This document shows, piece after piece, positions 29,591 through 39,681 of a DNA stretch of 53,852 bases. The position numbers and the translations under genes are program-made. Under the pieces are notes generated by a model. The model searched no databases. It saw only the letters and a program-made list of their open reading frames with translations, and was not told the origin of the DNA. Every line of letters begins with the position of its first letter. Within the stretch, counting starts at the first letter, position 1. Source of the stretch: Akkermansiaceae bacterium (lineage in GTDB: Bacteria; Verrucomicrobiota; Verrucomicrobiia; Verrucomicrobiales; Akkermansiaceae); assembly GCA_028822935.1 (NCBI GenBank), contig JAPKCM010000032.1, positions 1 through 53,852 of the forward strand, given 5' to 3'.

Positions 29591-30195
29591 TACTTGGAGT
29601 CCTCAGATTGGGGTTCAGGAGCCTTGGCGACAATAACACCCGCAGCTCGAATCAAACGATCATGCAGAGTGTATCCCTTCCGCTTCACAAACAGGATTTC
29701 ACCCGCCTCGGCACCTTCCTTCTCTTCCTCCGCAACCGCGTCATGCAGATTGGGATCAAAAACTCCCGTAGTAGATACTTCTTTGAGACCTTGGGCTTCG
29801 AGAAAATCATCGAGCTGGCCCTTCACCATCGCCATCCCTTTATAAATCATGGAGTCTTGCTCCTTCTCTGCCATTTGTAGGCCCATCGAAAAATTATCAA
29901 AAACCGGAAGAAGCTCTTCAACCAAACCCGCCCGCGCAAAGCGTAAATCCTCGGAGCGCTCACGTGCCATGCGCTTTCGGTAGTTTTCTAGGTCAGCGGC
30001 AGTCCGCAACGCTGTCTCTCTCCATCTCTCGGCCTCTTGCTCAGCTGTCAGGGGAGATTCTTCCACGATTTCAGCTTCCTCTTCCGAGTTTCCGATCGGA
30101 GTTTCTTCCTGCTGTTCCTCCGAAAAATCGGCCTGCCCATCAGTTTGGGCGACACCTTCTTCAATCACTTCAGGTTCCTGAGAGCTTTCTTGCAT
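29590..30195 (-). CDS. grpE: Nucleotide exchange factor GrpE
   Basis: GrpE releases ADP from DnaK. The 201-residue protein starts with an acidic, Glu-rich tail (about 1-50). The coiled coil follows ('[20 protein letters not shown]') and then the C-terminal beta domain, with '[14 protein letters not shown]' and '[18 protein letters not shown]'. It is the first gene of the grpE-dnaJ-rsmE unit. No CIRCE heat-shock operator was recognised in the 24 bases between it and the upstream gene, so its promoter may lie within that gene's 3' end or the operon may begin further upstream. Confidence 0.96.
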   Translation of the reverse strand: MQESSQEPEVIEEGVAQTDGQADFSEEQQEETPIGNSEEEAEIVEESPLTAEQEAERWRETALRTAADLENYRKRMARERSEDLRFARAGLVEELLPVFDNFSMGLQMAEKEQDSMIYKGMAMVKGQLDDFLEAQGLKEVSTTGVFDPNLHDAVAEEEKEGAEAGEILFVKRKGYTLHDRLIRAAGVIVAKAPEPQSEDSK

Positions 30196-30219
30196 GGCCG
30201 AACCAATAGCGAGCTTCTC

Positions 30220-32787
30220 CTAATCGTCAACTCCAACGTGAATCAGGAAGCTTTCAGAACCAAATTTTACTCCAGCGAGATTCACAGGTTCATGAAGGGC
30301 AGGACCACTAATTTGAAGCCCCTTCTCCGACTCTCTTGCAAGAAAACCCGGAAGGAGTTTTCCATAGCCGTCTTCCACCCAACCCGCTTGCGGCATCATC
30401 GTCGTTGTTTCGTAATCAGGATGAGGAATCGAATAGCTCAGCACGCGCCCCTTCTTTACCAGTCCTGTCTGAAGGGACTGACTGGAGGCACCTTCGAACA
30501 CCAAATATTGGATCCTTTTTCGGCGAAGCTTCGCAAGAAGGTCAGCACGCTGGGTCCGCAAAATCACGAGATCAATCCGCTCGCGGGAAATAATGGAAAG
30601 GAAATCCTCATCGCTTCCCTCGCAGAAGGCCACTCGGGCATCGGTCAACTGAGGCCACAAAACCCCGAGAATTCCGCACTCCTCGGCACCTTCCTGCCAA
30701 TCGATCAGGATGCGTTTTTTACGGCCCGATAAATTCACCTGATTCAGCTGGAGGGCATTGGCCCGCATTTGCTTTCCGTTTTCATCATCAGCCCAGCATC
30801 GTGCCATCATGTCACTCCATCCATTCGGAAGATCCGTGAGAACTTTGGGCTCTTGACAACACGACGACTTCATTTCGTGGGACCGGGCCGCAACCGTCTG
30901 AGTCGAGAGACGATGAAATTCCTCAGCCAGCTTCGGTCCACCGAGTTCACTCACATCTTGCGCTTCACCATAGGCCACCGTGATCCCGTAAGGAACCTTG
31001 CGGGGTCCCTTTTTGAGAAACTTACTTCCTTCAAACGACCACATCGATCCCCACAGGCCATCCATGTAGGCTGCCACGACCGGACATTTTGCTTTCCGGG
31101 CAATCACTTCAAAACCCCGCTTAATTTCCGAAAGCCCACCTGTTCGGGAAAGCTGACCCTCGGGAAAAATGCAGACCACGTCCCCTTCTTCGAGGGCCTC
31201 TTTGGCCACCCGGATCGCCTCTTTCGCCTTCGTGGGAGAAACCGGCACCGTTTCAAACAAGCGGACCGCTTTTCCGATAATCTTGCGATCAAAACAGGTA
31301 TCGAACATCAAAAAACGAATCGGACGCGAGCAGGCCGCCGAGAGCACGATTCCGTCGATGTAAGTCAGATGATTGGCGACAAGAAGAACGCCTCCCTTCT
31401 CAGGAATCTTTTCCTCTCCAATCGTCCGAATCCGATAAAACGATTTAAAAATTCCCAGCCCTAGAAGCCGCACAAAATCCTTGGGCAAAAGCCGGGCCAC
31501 GTAAACCGTCACCACCAAACAGGCACCACTCACCAGCAAGAACTGCGCCCATACCGGAAGAAGCATGCCCAGCACCAGCTGCAGGACCACCGCTAATGCA
31601 CCACCCAGATTGATGCAGAGGTTTGAAGCCGATAACACCAGCCCCCGCTCGTTCTCCGACGCCCCGTCTTGCAGATAAGCATTCAGTGGAACCAAGAAAA
31701 TCGCGCCACCCAAGCCCGTGAAAGCGAGACAAACAATGCGCAGACCGTCGGCTGAAATCGCAAACGCCAGGAGGAAGGTCGAAAGCGCCATCAAACCGCC
31801 ACCGAGCACCACCAGTCCCATCTCATTGCGCTTCCGGCAAATCCAACTCACCAGCAAACTTCCCACCACGATTCCCACCACCACCGGCGTCCAAAGAACG
31901 GCAGTCTGATAACCCATCCCCACTGTTCCCCCGCTCTTCTCTTGCGCAATTTGGATAATGAGCAGCTGCAGGAAACCTCCAAAACTCCAGAAAAAGGCAA
32001 TCCCCAAGGTCGCACGCCACAGCCCCTTCTGCGCTTTCAACTTCGCCAGATCGACAAAGTGTCGAAAGGCCACCTTTCCCGAGTAAGGCCCTGCGCCCTT
32101 CGCCTTGGTCGGCTGAATCATATAAGAAAAAGCGAGCGAGACCACCGCACCGATGAGGACCCACAAAACCGGCACCAGCGCCGCCTCCCAAGGTCCTTTC
32201 CCCAGCGCGACCCCCCAGGAATCAAACCACAGGCTCCCGACAATTTGCCCCACCAGAATCGCCAAGATCACCGTTCCCTCCATCACTCCATTAGCAAACC
32301 CAAGCTTTCTTGATCCCACCAGCTCCTTCACCACCCCCATCTTCGCCGGACTCAGTAAAGCCGATTGCGATCCTAGTAAGAAGAATGCAAACATCGTGAT
32401 TCCAAGTGCGATCGCGGCATTATCTTCCCCGGATCGCACCCCTAGCCAAAGGGCCGATGCCATCACTAACAACACCACCAGCTGAAACCAAGACGACCAG
32501 CGAATCACCCGGTGCTTTGCAAAATGATCCCCCAGCCACCCCGCACTCGGTGCGAAAAGGATAAACGGAAGCACCAAAAGCGCCGCCAAAGCATATTGAA
32601 CCCCCTCAAAGGCCAACCCCATTTTATAGAGGGCCACTCCAAGCGGGATCAGGAGAAATTTCGCAAAATTGTCGTTGAAGGCATTCATCGTCTGCATCCC
32701 GACGAGACCATAAAACGACCGCCATTCACGCTTCCCTGGATTCACGTCCGATTCATTCACCGGCTCACCATGCACAACTTTGCTCAT
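30220..32787 (-). CDS. MFS (LplT-like) transporter fused to a PlsC acyltransferase and a C-terminal ligase-like region
   Basis: Residues about 25-435 are a 12-helix major facilitator domain similar to lysophospholipid transporters ('NAFNDNFAKFLLIPLGVALY'). Residues about 450-640 are a PlsC-type acyltransferase with N-H473-x4-D478 ('NHLTYID') and 'FPEGQLSRTG' (541-550). The last 200 residues resemble only the beginning of an AMP-forming acyl-ACP synthetase. In fused Aas/LplT proteins an entire ligase of about 500 residues follows, so this one is shortened. The probable role is uptake and re-acylation of lysophospholipids in the inner membrane. It precedes grpE by 24 bases on the same strand. 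Confidence 0.85.
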   Translation of the reverse strand: MSKVVHGEPVNESDVNPGKREWRSFYGLVGMQTMNAFNDNFAKFLLIPLGVALYKMGLAFEGVQYALAALLVLPFILFAPSAGWLGDHFAKHRVIRWSSWFQLVVLLVMASALWLGVRSGEDNAAIALGITMFAFFLLGSQSALLSPAKMGVVKELVGSRKLGFANGVMEGTVILAILVGQIVGSLWFDSWGVALGKGPWEAALVPVLWVLIGAVVSLAFSYMIQPTKAKGAGPYSGKVAFRHFVDLAKLKAQKGLWRATLGIAFFWSFGGFLQLLIIQIAQEKSGGTVGMGYQTAVLWTPVVVGIVVGSLLVSWICRKRNEMGLVVLGGGLMALSTFLLAFAISADGLRIVCLAFTGLGGAIFLVPLNAYLQDGASENERGLVLSASNLCINLGGALAVVLQLVLGMLLPVWAQFLLVSGACLVVTVYVARLLPKDFVRLLGLGIFKSFYRIRTIGEEKIPEKGGVLLVANHLTYIDGIVLSAACSRPIRFLMFDTCFDRKIIGKAVRLFETVPVSPTKAKEAIRVAKEALEEGDVVCIFPEGQLSRTGGLSEIKRGFEVIARKAKCPVVAAYMDGLWGSMWSFEGSKFLKKGPRKVPYGITVAYGEAQDVSELGGPKLAEEFHRLSTQTVAARSHEMKSSCCQEPKVLTDLPNGWSDMMARCWADDENGKQMRANALQLNQVNLSGRKKRILIDWQEGAEECGILGVLWPQLTDARVAFCEGSDEDFLSIISRERIDLVILRTQRADLLAKLRRKRIQYLVFEGASSQSLQTGLVKKGRVLSYSIPHPDYETTTMMPQAGWVEDGYGKLLPGFLARESEKGLQISGPALHEPVNLAGVKFGSESFLIHVGVDD

Positions 32788-33251
32788 TCTATTAAATTGA
32801 TTATCACAAGGATTTCATCGTTTTAAATGATTCTCTCCCTATTTCAAACATTTAAGCAGCCTCAGCACACATAGAAAGAACAGAGATCAGCCTCTTCATC
32901 TCCAGCTGCTTCGTTCTATCCGCAATTTGAAAAATCCTCTCTCGCCTGCCTCGGAACCGCCTTCGTCTTCCTCACAGCTATCGCGGTCTTCATCAATTCA
33001 TGCCTGACAAAAACGGGTAAAAATCTAGCCTCACAGATCCCTCCGGAGGCTAGGAAGTAAACCGCAAACCGCAAACCGCTAATCGCCAGGATCGAATCAA
33101 CACCCAAACTCCTTTTCCGATGCCCACCCTCTTATCAGCTTCGAAGCAAGTTGCACTTGGCAATTCCCCCACTCTGGGCCTATTTTATCGCCCTCTTGGC
33201 AAGGGAAATGCTTCAAGGCATTCGCCCCCTTCCCGAAACCTACTTTTTGTT
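32788..33251. other. Intergenic region before gltB, with a possible small-protein relic
   Basis: Between divergent genes. In the plus frame 32938-33060 a membrane-like segment ('CLGTAFVFLTAIAVFINSC') ends at a stop codon, but no start codon follows the upstream TAG at 32872-32874, so it looks like a relic or chance frame. A short direct repeat (AAACCGC three times) lies at 33060-33080. The gltB promoter should be here. The frame from 33120 runs into gltB without a family-like N-terminus. Confidence 0.3.
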
Positions 33252-36200
33252 ATGAGCTCTTATCACTCCAAGCACACACCCGACTCGACCGGAACCCTAC
33301 ACCAATGGGATAACGAGACCGCGAACTGCGGCATGGGCGCGATCGCACATCTCAAGGGAGAAAAAACCTACCAAATCATCGATTATGCAATCACTTCCGT
33401 CTGCAACATGACCCACCGGGGTGCCGTCGATGCGGATATGAAGACAGGTGACGGCTCAGGAATTCTCAGCCAAATCCCACGTCCCCTTTTTGCCAAAGCG
33501 GCCGCTCAATTCGGATACTCCGGCTCAGCCGATGACCTTGCCGTCGGCGTTTTCTTTCTCCCGGGCGATGACACTGCAGGCTCGTCTCAAATCAAAACCT
33601 TCGTTGAGTCCACCCTCGCAAAGCGCAACATCCCTTTCATCGGATGGCGCGAAGCCCCCGTCAATCCCGACGAACTCGGAAAACTCGCCCAGGACACTCA
33701 GCCCGAAATCCTTCACCTCCTCGCCTCCAAGCCAAGTGACTGGGACGGCGATCATTTCGAACGACAGCTCTTTTTAGTCCGACGCGAGATCGAAAAGGAG
33801 TTTGAGGACGTAGCAGACTTCTATATCCCGACCCTTTCCGGACGACTTATCAGCTACAAGGGCCTCGCAATGCCTGCGACCCTCAGAGCGTTCTACAGTG
33901 ACTTGCAGGACTCCGATTTCCAAACAGGGATCTCTCTCTACCACCAGCGTTTCTCCACCAACACTTTCCCGGCTTGGCCTCTCGGACAGCCCTTCCGCAT
34001 GATGTGCCACAATGGCGAAATCAACACCGTGCGAGGCAACCGAAACTGGATGGCCTCCCGTGAAGAATTCTTCGAGTCTGACATCTGGGGAGGCGATGTT
34101 GATCTCCTCAAGAATCTCATGCGAGCGGGCGAATCCGATTCCTCCTCTCTCGACCACGCGCTCGAGCTCCTCGTCCTCTCGGGCCGCCCGATCGAGCAAG
34201 CCATGTGCATGCTCGTGCCTCCCGCTTTCCGCTACGATCAGGACATCTCCGAATCTGTCCGCGGCTTCTACAACTATCATCGATCCTTCTCCGAGCCTTG
34301 GGATGGCCCCGCCGGACTCGTCTTCACCGATGGCATCAAAATCTGTGCCGGACTCGACCGAAACGGTCTCCGTCCCAGCCGCTACACCCTCACTCAAGAC
34401 GGCCTCCTGTATATCGGATCCGAATCCGGTGCCGTTGTCCTTCCTGATGAAAAGGTGATCCGTCGTGGACGCCTCGGACCAGGGCAGATGATGTCCGGAA
34501 ACACCGAAACGGGTGAATTCCTCACTGACAAGGAGATCAAAGAGAAGCTCGCCGCTCAAAAACCTTACGCCAAATGGGTCGACGAAAATCGCGTTGAACT
34601 GAAGAACTTTGTTTCCAACGAGCCACACGTTCCTTCGGTTGATTTCGATAAAGTGGAGCTCTCCCGCCACCAGGTCACCCAAGGCGTCACCGCCGAGGAT
34701 CTCGACATGGTGTTCCCTCCCATGATCAAAGGTGCTCAGGAAGCGGTTTTCTCAATGGGCGATGACATCCCTCTCGCTCCCCTTTCCCGCTATCCGCGTC
34801 TCCTTTTCACCTACTTCAAGCAGCTCTTTGCCCAGGTCACCAATCCTCCGATTGATCCCATTCGCGAATGGGCCGTCATGACTCTGGGTGCCGGACTTGG
34901 ACCGGAGCAAAATCTCCTCTCGGAAACTCCCGGACACGCGCGCATCTTGCAGTTAGATTCTGCCATCCTTTTCGAGCAGGAACTGGACGCGATCACCCTC
35001 CGCGATGAGCACAGCTTCCGCTCCCTCGTGATCGATACCACTTGGGCAGCATCCGAAGGTGGCGATGGCCTCAAGAAGGCACTCGAAGCTATTTGTGCTC
35101 AAGCCGAAGAAGCAGTCGATGCCGGATCTGAAATCCTCATTCTCTCCGATCGCGCCACCTCGGCCGCCCGGATTCCTATTCCTTCGCTTCTCGCCATCGG
35201 TTCGGTTCATCACCATTTGAACCGTTGCCGCAAGCGTCTTCGCTGCTCCATCGTCGTCGATACCGGCGAAGCCCGTGACACCCATCAAATCGCCTGTCTC
35301 TTCGGATTCGGTGCGACCGCCGTCTGCCCCTATCTCGGATACGCAACAGTTCGAAACGTCGTCGCCCATGACGTCAAAGGAAAGCTGGAGGGCATCTCTC
35401 CTGAAAAGGCGATGGCCAACTACCGCAAGGCCCTTGAAAAAGGCCTCCTCAAAATCATGTCGAAGATGGGAATCTCGGTTCTCAACTCTTATCAAGGAGC
35501 TCAAATCTTCGAAGCCCTCGGCATTGGAAAGGAAGTCGTCGACTTCGCCTTCACCGGCGCACACTCCCGCATCGGTGGAGTGGGCTTTGCTGAGATCGCC
35601 GAAGAATCACTCATCCGCCACCGGGCCGGCTGGGAAATCGATCCTGAAGCAGGCAAGACGCTCGACCTCGGAGATCCGGGTTACAATCGCTACCGCAAGT
35701 CCGGTGAGCGCCATGCCATCACCACTCCCATCATTAAGAACCTCCACACCTTTGTCCGGGACAACAAGAAAGAAGACTACGACGAATACGTCAAAGCCTC
35801 GCTGGACAACAACCCGATCACCATCAAGGACCTCCTTGAGTTCAAGGTTCCCGCCTCTGGCGTCCCACTCGATGAAGTGGAGCCTGCCGAGGAGATCGTG
35901 AAGCGTTTCAGCACCGCGGCCATGTCCATGGGAGCTCTCTCTCCCGAGGCTCACGAAACTCTCGCCATCGCGATGAACCGCATCGGCGGAAAGTCCGATT
36001 CCGGTGAAGGCGGAGAAGATCCTCGTCGATTCAAGCCTTACGCAAATGGTGACCTTGCCCGCTCTTACATCAAGCAGGTTGCCTCAGGCCGCTTCGGAGT
36101 ATCTGCGAACTATCTCGTCAACTGCGATGAAATCGAAATCAAGATGGCCCAAGGTGCCAAGCCTGGTGAAGGTGGACAGCTTCCTGGTCATAAGGTCAAT

Positions 36201-37844
36201 CGCCTCATCGCCCGCCTGCGGAACACCCAACCCGGCGTCCAGCTCATCTCGCCTCCACCTCACCACGACATTTACTCAATCGAGGATCTTGCCCAGCTCA
36301 TTCACGACCTGAAAGAGATCAACCCAAAGGCAAAGGTCACCGTCAAACTCGTCGCCGAGTCTGGCGTCGGCACCGTCGCTGCCGGAGTCGCGAAAGCGAG
36401 CGCCGATAACATCCTCATTTCAGGACACGACGGCGGAACCGCAGCCTCCCCTCTTTCCTCAACCAAACACGCGGGTCTCCCTTGGGAGCTCGGCATCTCA
36501 GAAGCCCATCAGGTTCTCATGATGAACAAGCTTCGGAATAACGTCACCTTGCGAACCGATGGCGGCCTCCGCACCGGACGCGACGTCATCATCGCTGCCA
36601 TCCTGGGAGCGGAGCAGATGAACTTCGGAACCATTGCCATGATCGCGATGGGCTGTGTCTACGTGCGCAAGTGCCACCTCAACAACTGCCCCGTAGGAGT
36701 TGCCACCACCGACCCGAAGTGGCGCGCAAAGTTCAAAGGAACTCCCGATCACGTCGTAAACTACATGATGGGCGTCGCTACTGAAGCGAGAGAGATCATG
36801 GCCAGTCTGGGTGTTCGCACCATCAACGAACTCGTCGGACGTCCGACCCAGTTCCTCGAGCAACGCATCGTGCCGGATCATCCGAAGGCCAACACCATCG
36901 ACCTCTCAGCCGTCCTCGCAGATAAAGCCGACGCCGACACCGTGCGGACATGCACCGAAGAGCGCAACGACGGCATCCACAAGCCAGCCCTCGACCTTGA
37001 GATCCTAAAGAATCTTGCCGCCCACACCGGAACAACCGGGGACGAAAACCCCACCGGCCCTCTCTTGGACCGTGATCCCTTTACGAAGGAATATAATGTC
37101 GTGAACACGGATCGAAACATTGGCACCCGCACCTCGGGCCGCGTTGCTGAGATCTATGGCGACACCGGTCTCCCACAGAACTCCATCAATCTCACCTTCC
37201 GCGGGTCAGCGGGACAATCCTTCGGCACCTTCCTCTGCCAAGGACTCAACCTGACCCTCATCGGCGAAGGAAACGACTACGTCGGAAAAGGAATGGCCGG
37301 TGGTGAAATCATCGTCCGCCCGCCTGAGAATATCTGCCCTGACTTTGTCGCGGGTAAGAACTCCATCGCCGGAAATACCTGCCTCTACGGAGCGACCGGA
37401 GGACGACTTTTCCTCAATGGACGTGCTGGTGAGCGCTACTGCGTGCGAAATTCTGGTTCCACCTCAGTCTGTGAAGGAGTCGGAGATCACGGTTGCGAAT
37501 ACATGACCAATGGTCTCGTCGCCATCCTCGGACTCACCGGGAAGAACTTCGGTGCCGGAATGTCGGGCGGAACTGCCTATGTCTACGACATCGATGGAAA
37601 ATTCCAATCCCGGCTCAATCCCGAGATGGTCGTGGCCCTTCCGGTCAAGCGCGAGCAGGACGTCGCTGAGCTTAAAGGACTCATCGAACTTCACGCCGAG
37701 AAAACCGATTCTGTTCGAGCCAAGGAAATCCTGAAGAATTGGGAAGCCAAGCTCCCCAAACTCATTCGTGTCATCGCCAAAGAGAAATACGACCTTGAAC
37801 TTGCCGAACAGCAGCACGAAGACGCCGATGGTGTCATGGCCTAG
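33252..37844 (+). CDS. gltB: Glutamate synthase (GOGAT) large subunit
   Basis: This enzyme makes two glutamates from glutamine and 2-oxoglutarate. Cys26 in 'NETANCGMGAIAHLKG' should become the N-terminal nucleophile after removal of a 25-residue propeptide, as in other GltB proteins. The class II amidotransferase domain spans about 26-420. The central and FMN-binding synthase domains follow, with 'GAKPGEGGQLPGHKV', 'SPPPHHDIYSIEDLAQLI', 'ISGHDGGTAASPLSS' and the 3Fe-4S cysteines in 'CVYVRKCHLNNCPVG'. The C-terminal beta-helix (GXGXG) domain is complete. The 1530 residues are full length. A longer start at 33120 adds 44 polar residues unlike the family. No gltD lies next to it. Confidence 0.96.
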   Translation: MSSYHSKHTPDSTGTLHQWDNETANCGMGAIAHLKGEKTYQIIDYAITSVCNMTHRGAVDADMKTGDGSGILSQIPRPLFAKAAAQFGYSGSADDLAVGVFFLPGDDTAGSSQIKTFVESTLAKRNIPFIGWREAPVNPDELGKLAQDTQPEILHLLASKPSDWDGDHFERQLFLVRREIEKEFEDVADFYIPTLSGRLISYKGLAMPATLRAFYSDLQDSDFQTGISLYHQRFSTNTFPAWPLGQPFRMMCHNGEINTVRGNRNWMASREEFFESDIWGGDVDLLKNLMRAGESDSSSLDHALELLVLSGRPIEQAMCMLVPPAFRYDQDISESVRGFYNYHRSFSEPWDGPAGLVFTDGIKICAGLDRNGLRPSRYTLTQDGLLYIGSESGAVVLPDEKVIRRGRLGPGQMMSGNTETGEFLTDKEIKEKLAAQKPYAKWVDENRVELKNFVSNEPHVPSVDFDKVELSRHQVTQGVTAEDLDMVFPPMIKGAQEAVFSMGDDIPLAPLSRYPRLLFTYFKQLFAQVTNPPIDPIREWAVMTLGAGLGPEQNLLSETPGHARILQLDSAILFEQELDAITLRDEHSFRSLVIDTTWAASEGGDGLKKALEAICAQAEEAVDAGSEILILSDRATSAARIPIPSLLAIGSVHHHLNRCRKRLRCSIVVDTGEARDTHQIACLFGFGATAVCPYLGYATVRNVVAHDVKGKLEGISPEKAMANYRKALEKGLLKIMSKMGISVLNSYQGAQIFEALGIGKEVVDFAFTGAHSRIGGVGFAEIAEESLIRHRAGWEIDPEAGKTLDLGDPGYNRYRKSGERHAITTPIIKNLHTFVRDNKKEDYDEYVKASLDNNPITIKDLLEFKVPASGVPLDEVEPAEEIVKRFSTAAMSMGALSPEAHETLAIAMNRIGGKSDSGEGGEDPRRFKPYANGDLARSYIKQVASGRFGVSANYLVNCDEIEIKMAQGAKPGEGGQLPGHKVNRLIARLRNTQPGVQLISPPPHHDIYSIEDLAQLIHDLKEINPKAKVTVKLVAESGVGTVAAGVAKASADNILISGHDGGTAASPLSSTKHAGLPWELGISEAHQVLMMNKLRNNVTLRTDGGLRTGRDVIIAAILGAEQMNFGTIAMIAMGCVYVRKCHLNNCPVGVATTDPKWRAKFKGTPDHVVNYMMGVATEAREIMASLGVRTINELVGRPTQFLEQRIVPDHPKANTIDLSAVLADKADADTVRTCTEERNDGIHKPALDLEILKNLAAHTGTTGDENPTGPLLDRDPFTKEYNVVNTDRNIGTRTSGRVAEIYGDTGLPQNSINLTFRGSAGQSFGTFLCQGLNLTLIGEGNDYVGKGMAGGEIIVRPPENICPDFVAGKNSIAGNTCLYGATGGRLFLNGRAGERYCVRNSGSTSVCEGVGDHGCEYMTNGLVAILGLTGKNFGAGMSGGTAYVYDIDGKFQSRLNPEMVVALPVKREQDVAELKGLIELHAEKTDSVRAKEILKNWEAKLPKLIRVIAKEKYDLELAEQQHEDADGVMA

Positions 37845-37908
37845 TTTGCCCCTATTCTTTTACGGCACTCTACCTCCATAGGATAGCGCTCTCAAAGCTA
37901 CCCCTAAT

Positions 37909-38334
37909 AACAAAAAAACTATCGTCATCACTGTATTCCTAGCGTCTTCATCTGGCACATATGGGCGGGAAACTTTTATACAGACGCGGGCTTTTTCTGG
38001 CGTCCCACATTACGCTACTACCCTTTCGTTCGCCGAATATTGCGGAGACGAAGACATTCTTTCCATGACGTGAAGCTACAGCCTGACCACCACCGGATCA
38101 GGAGGCGTCAAGACAGGCTTGTGGAGCGATTACGCCGGAGCCGGTGCAAATAATGTAGATATCGCTGGAACCACTTACTCTGATATTGGCACTGCCAGTG
38201 GCATTGAAGTTGGCACTTCTTCTGGGACTGTTTCAGGTTACCTAACTCTGACAATCGTCGCAATTCCTGAGCCTTCTTCAGCTCTTCTTAGCATGGCTGG
38301 ACTCGTGGCATTCGACCTTCGCCGTCGTCGCTAG
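37909..38334 (+). pseudogene. Decayed PEP-CTERM exported protein gene
   Basis: In one frame the DNA reads a signal-peptide-like 'KKTIVITVFLASSSGTYG' without a start codon. It continues 'FSGVPHYATTLSFAEYCGDE', hits TGA at 38071-38073 where relatives would have Trp, and ends 'IPEPSSALLSMAGLVAFDLR' plus RRR and TAG. The end is a clear PEP-CTERM sorting signal (P-E-P, hydrophobic helix, Arg tail). The middle resembles beta-sandwich PEP-CTERM proteins of the choice-of-anchor type. With both the start and a codon lost, it is a pseudogene. The last 71 codons form an open frame after the TGA but lack a start and signal peptide. Confidence 0.75.
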
Positions 38335-38355
38335 AATCCTCGTTCCTTTTTAATC

Positions 38356-38396
38356 AAAAGCCGCTGCTCGTCATCACGACAGCAGGGGCTTTTTTG
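38356..38396. terminator. Terminator hairpin shared by the PEP-CTERM relic and tyrS
   Basis: An inverted repeat (AAAAGCC at 38356-38362 with GGCTTTTT ending near 38395, plus inner GCTGC/GCAG pairing) is followed by T on the plus strand. On the minus strand it lies just after the tyrS stop and is followed by a shorter T-rich stretch, so it may act both ways. Confidence 0.65.
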
Positions 38397-38408
38397 ATTC
38401 TCCGAAGA

Positions 38409-39587
38409 TCAGGAAAGCCGAATGCTTTGCTTCTTGCTGAGGCGGAAAATTTGTCCTGCTTCACCAGCAAAGATCGCTTGAGGCTCGGTGAGCTTCTCTC
38501 CATCAAGCTGCACTGCTCCCGTGGTGATGAATTGCTTACGGAGTTCGCCATTGGACTTCTCTATTCCGAAAACCTCTTTGAAGACCACCGAAGCCGCTTC
38601 GATGATTGTTTTCCCATTCAAATCAGAAGACGCAAGCTCAGGAAGATCCGCCGCATCGAGATCACGTTTGGAGAAACGAGTATCCCAATCTTCACGAGCT
38701 TCTTTACCAGCTTCTTCATCGTGATAACGAGAGGTGATTTTTTGTGCGAGCGTCTTCTTGGCCTCCATCGGATGAAGTGATTCGTCACGAGCTTCACCAA
38801 GGAGAAGAAGGTAATAGCGATCCATGAGTTCATCGCTAATGCTCATGAGCTTGCCATACATTTCGTTCGGCTCTTCGGAGACGCCCACGTAGTTGTGAGA
38901 GCTCTTCGACATTTTTTTCGCGCCATCAAGGCCTTCGAGAAGCGGCATCAACATCACCACTTGCTGGGACTGGCCTTCCTCCTTCTGAAGGTCGCGACCT
39001 ACAAGAATATTAAAAAGCTGATCAGTGCCTCCGATCTCCACATCAGATCTTACTTCCACCGAATCCCAACCCTGCATGATAGGATACTGGATTTCGTGCA
39101 GTCGCACCTCCTGCCCTTTCGCCACCCGCTCTTTGAAATCTTCACGCTGAAGCATCTGCTGCATTGTGACCCGGGCATTGAGCTTCAAGACCTCCTCGTA
39201 AGTCATGGTGCGAAACCATTCTCCATTGAAAACTACCTCGGTCTTCTCACGATCAAGAATCTTGAAAGCCTGCTCGGTGTAGGTTTCGGCATTCGACAAG
39301 ACCTCCTCGCGCGTCAGCGGCGGGCGGGACGTACTACGTCCGGTTGGATCCCCAACCGTCGCTGTGAAGTCACCGATGATCAGAACAGCTTGATGTCCCA
39401 GCTGCTGGAATTGCCGAAGCTTCTCCAGGGGAACGGTGTGACCCAGATGGATATCGGGCGCGGTCGGATCCACCCCTAACTTGATCCGGAGAGGGCGATC
39501 TTCTTTAAGCTTATCCGAGAGCTCCTTCTCGGAAAGAACCTTGGCGGTGCCACCGACGAGTTGGGCCAAAGCATCTTGATGACTCAT
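38409..39587 (-). CDS. tyrS: Tyrosyl-tRNA synthetase
   Basis: A class I synthetase charging tRNA-Tyr. The 392-residue protein has the HIGH-type motif as 'PDIHLGHTVPLEKL', the 'KMSKS' loop within 'GAKKMSKSSHNY', 'GGTDQLFNILVGRDLQ' and a C-terminal S4 RNA-binding domain ('KQFITTGAVQLDGEKLTEPQ'). This start (M-S-H-Q-D-A) fits the family. A longer frame to 39683 would add 32 residues and overlap the divergent membrane-protein gene. The shared hairpin at 38356-38396 lies just beyond its stop. Confidence 0.95.
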   Translation of the reverse strand: MSHQDALAQLVGGTAKVLSEKELSDKLKEDRPLRIKLGVDPTAPDIHLGHTVPLEKLRQFQQLGHQAVLIIGDFTATVGDPTGRSTSRPPLTREEVLSNAETYTEQAFKILDREKTEVVFNGEWFRTMTYEEVLKLNARVTMQQMLQREDFKERVAKGQEVRLHEIQYPIMQGWDSVEVRSDVEIGGTDQLFNILVGRDLQKEEGQSQQVVMLMPLLEGLDGAKKMSKSSHNYVGVSEEPNEMYGKLMSISDELMDRYYLLLLGEARDESLHPMEAKKTLAQKITSRYHDEEAGKEAREDWDTRFSKRDLDAADLPELASSDLNGKTIIEAASVVFKEVFGIEKSNGELRKQFITTGAVQLDGEKLTEPQAIFAGEAGQIFRLSKKQSIRLS

Positions 39588-39681
39588 ATGAGCTGGATAC
39601 AAGCGGGCTCGGACACTGAGATCAAGTGCAGGCTTCCCTTTCCCTCTTCCTTTTTCTTTAGAATCGCTTATCGAAGGCGGC

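Noticed and set aside
33774-34682. 302-codon minus-strand open frame inside gltB
   Set aside because: It lies entirely antisense to conserved GltB sequence; its translation is low in complexity and has no ribosome site.
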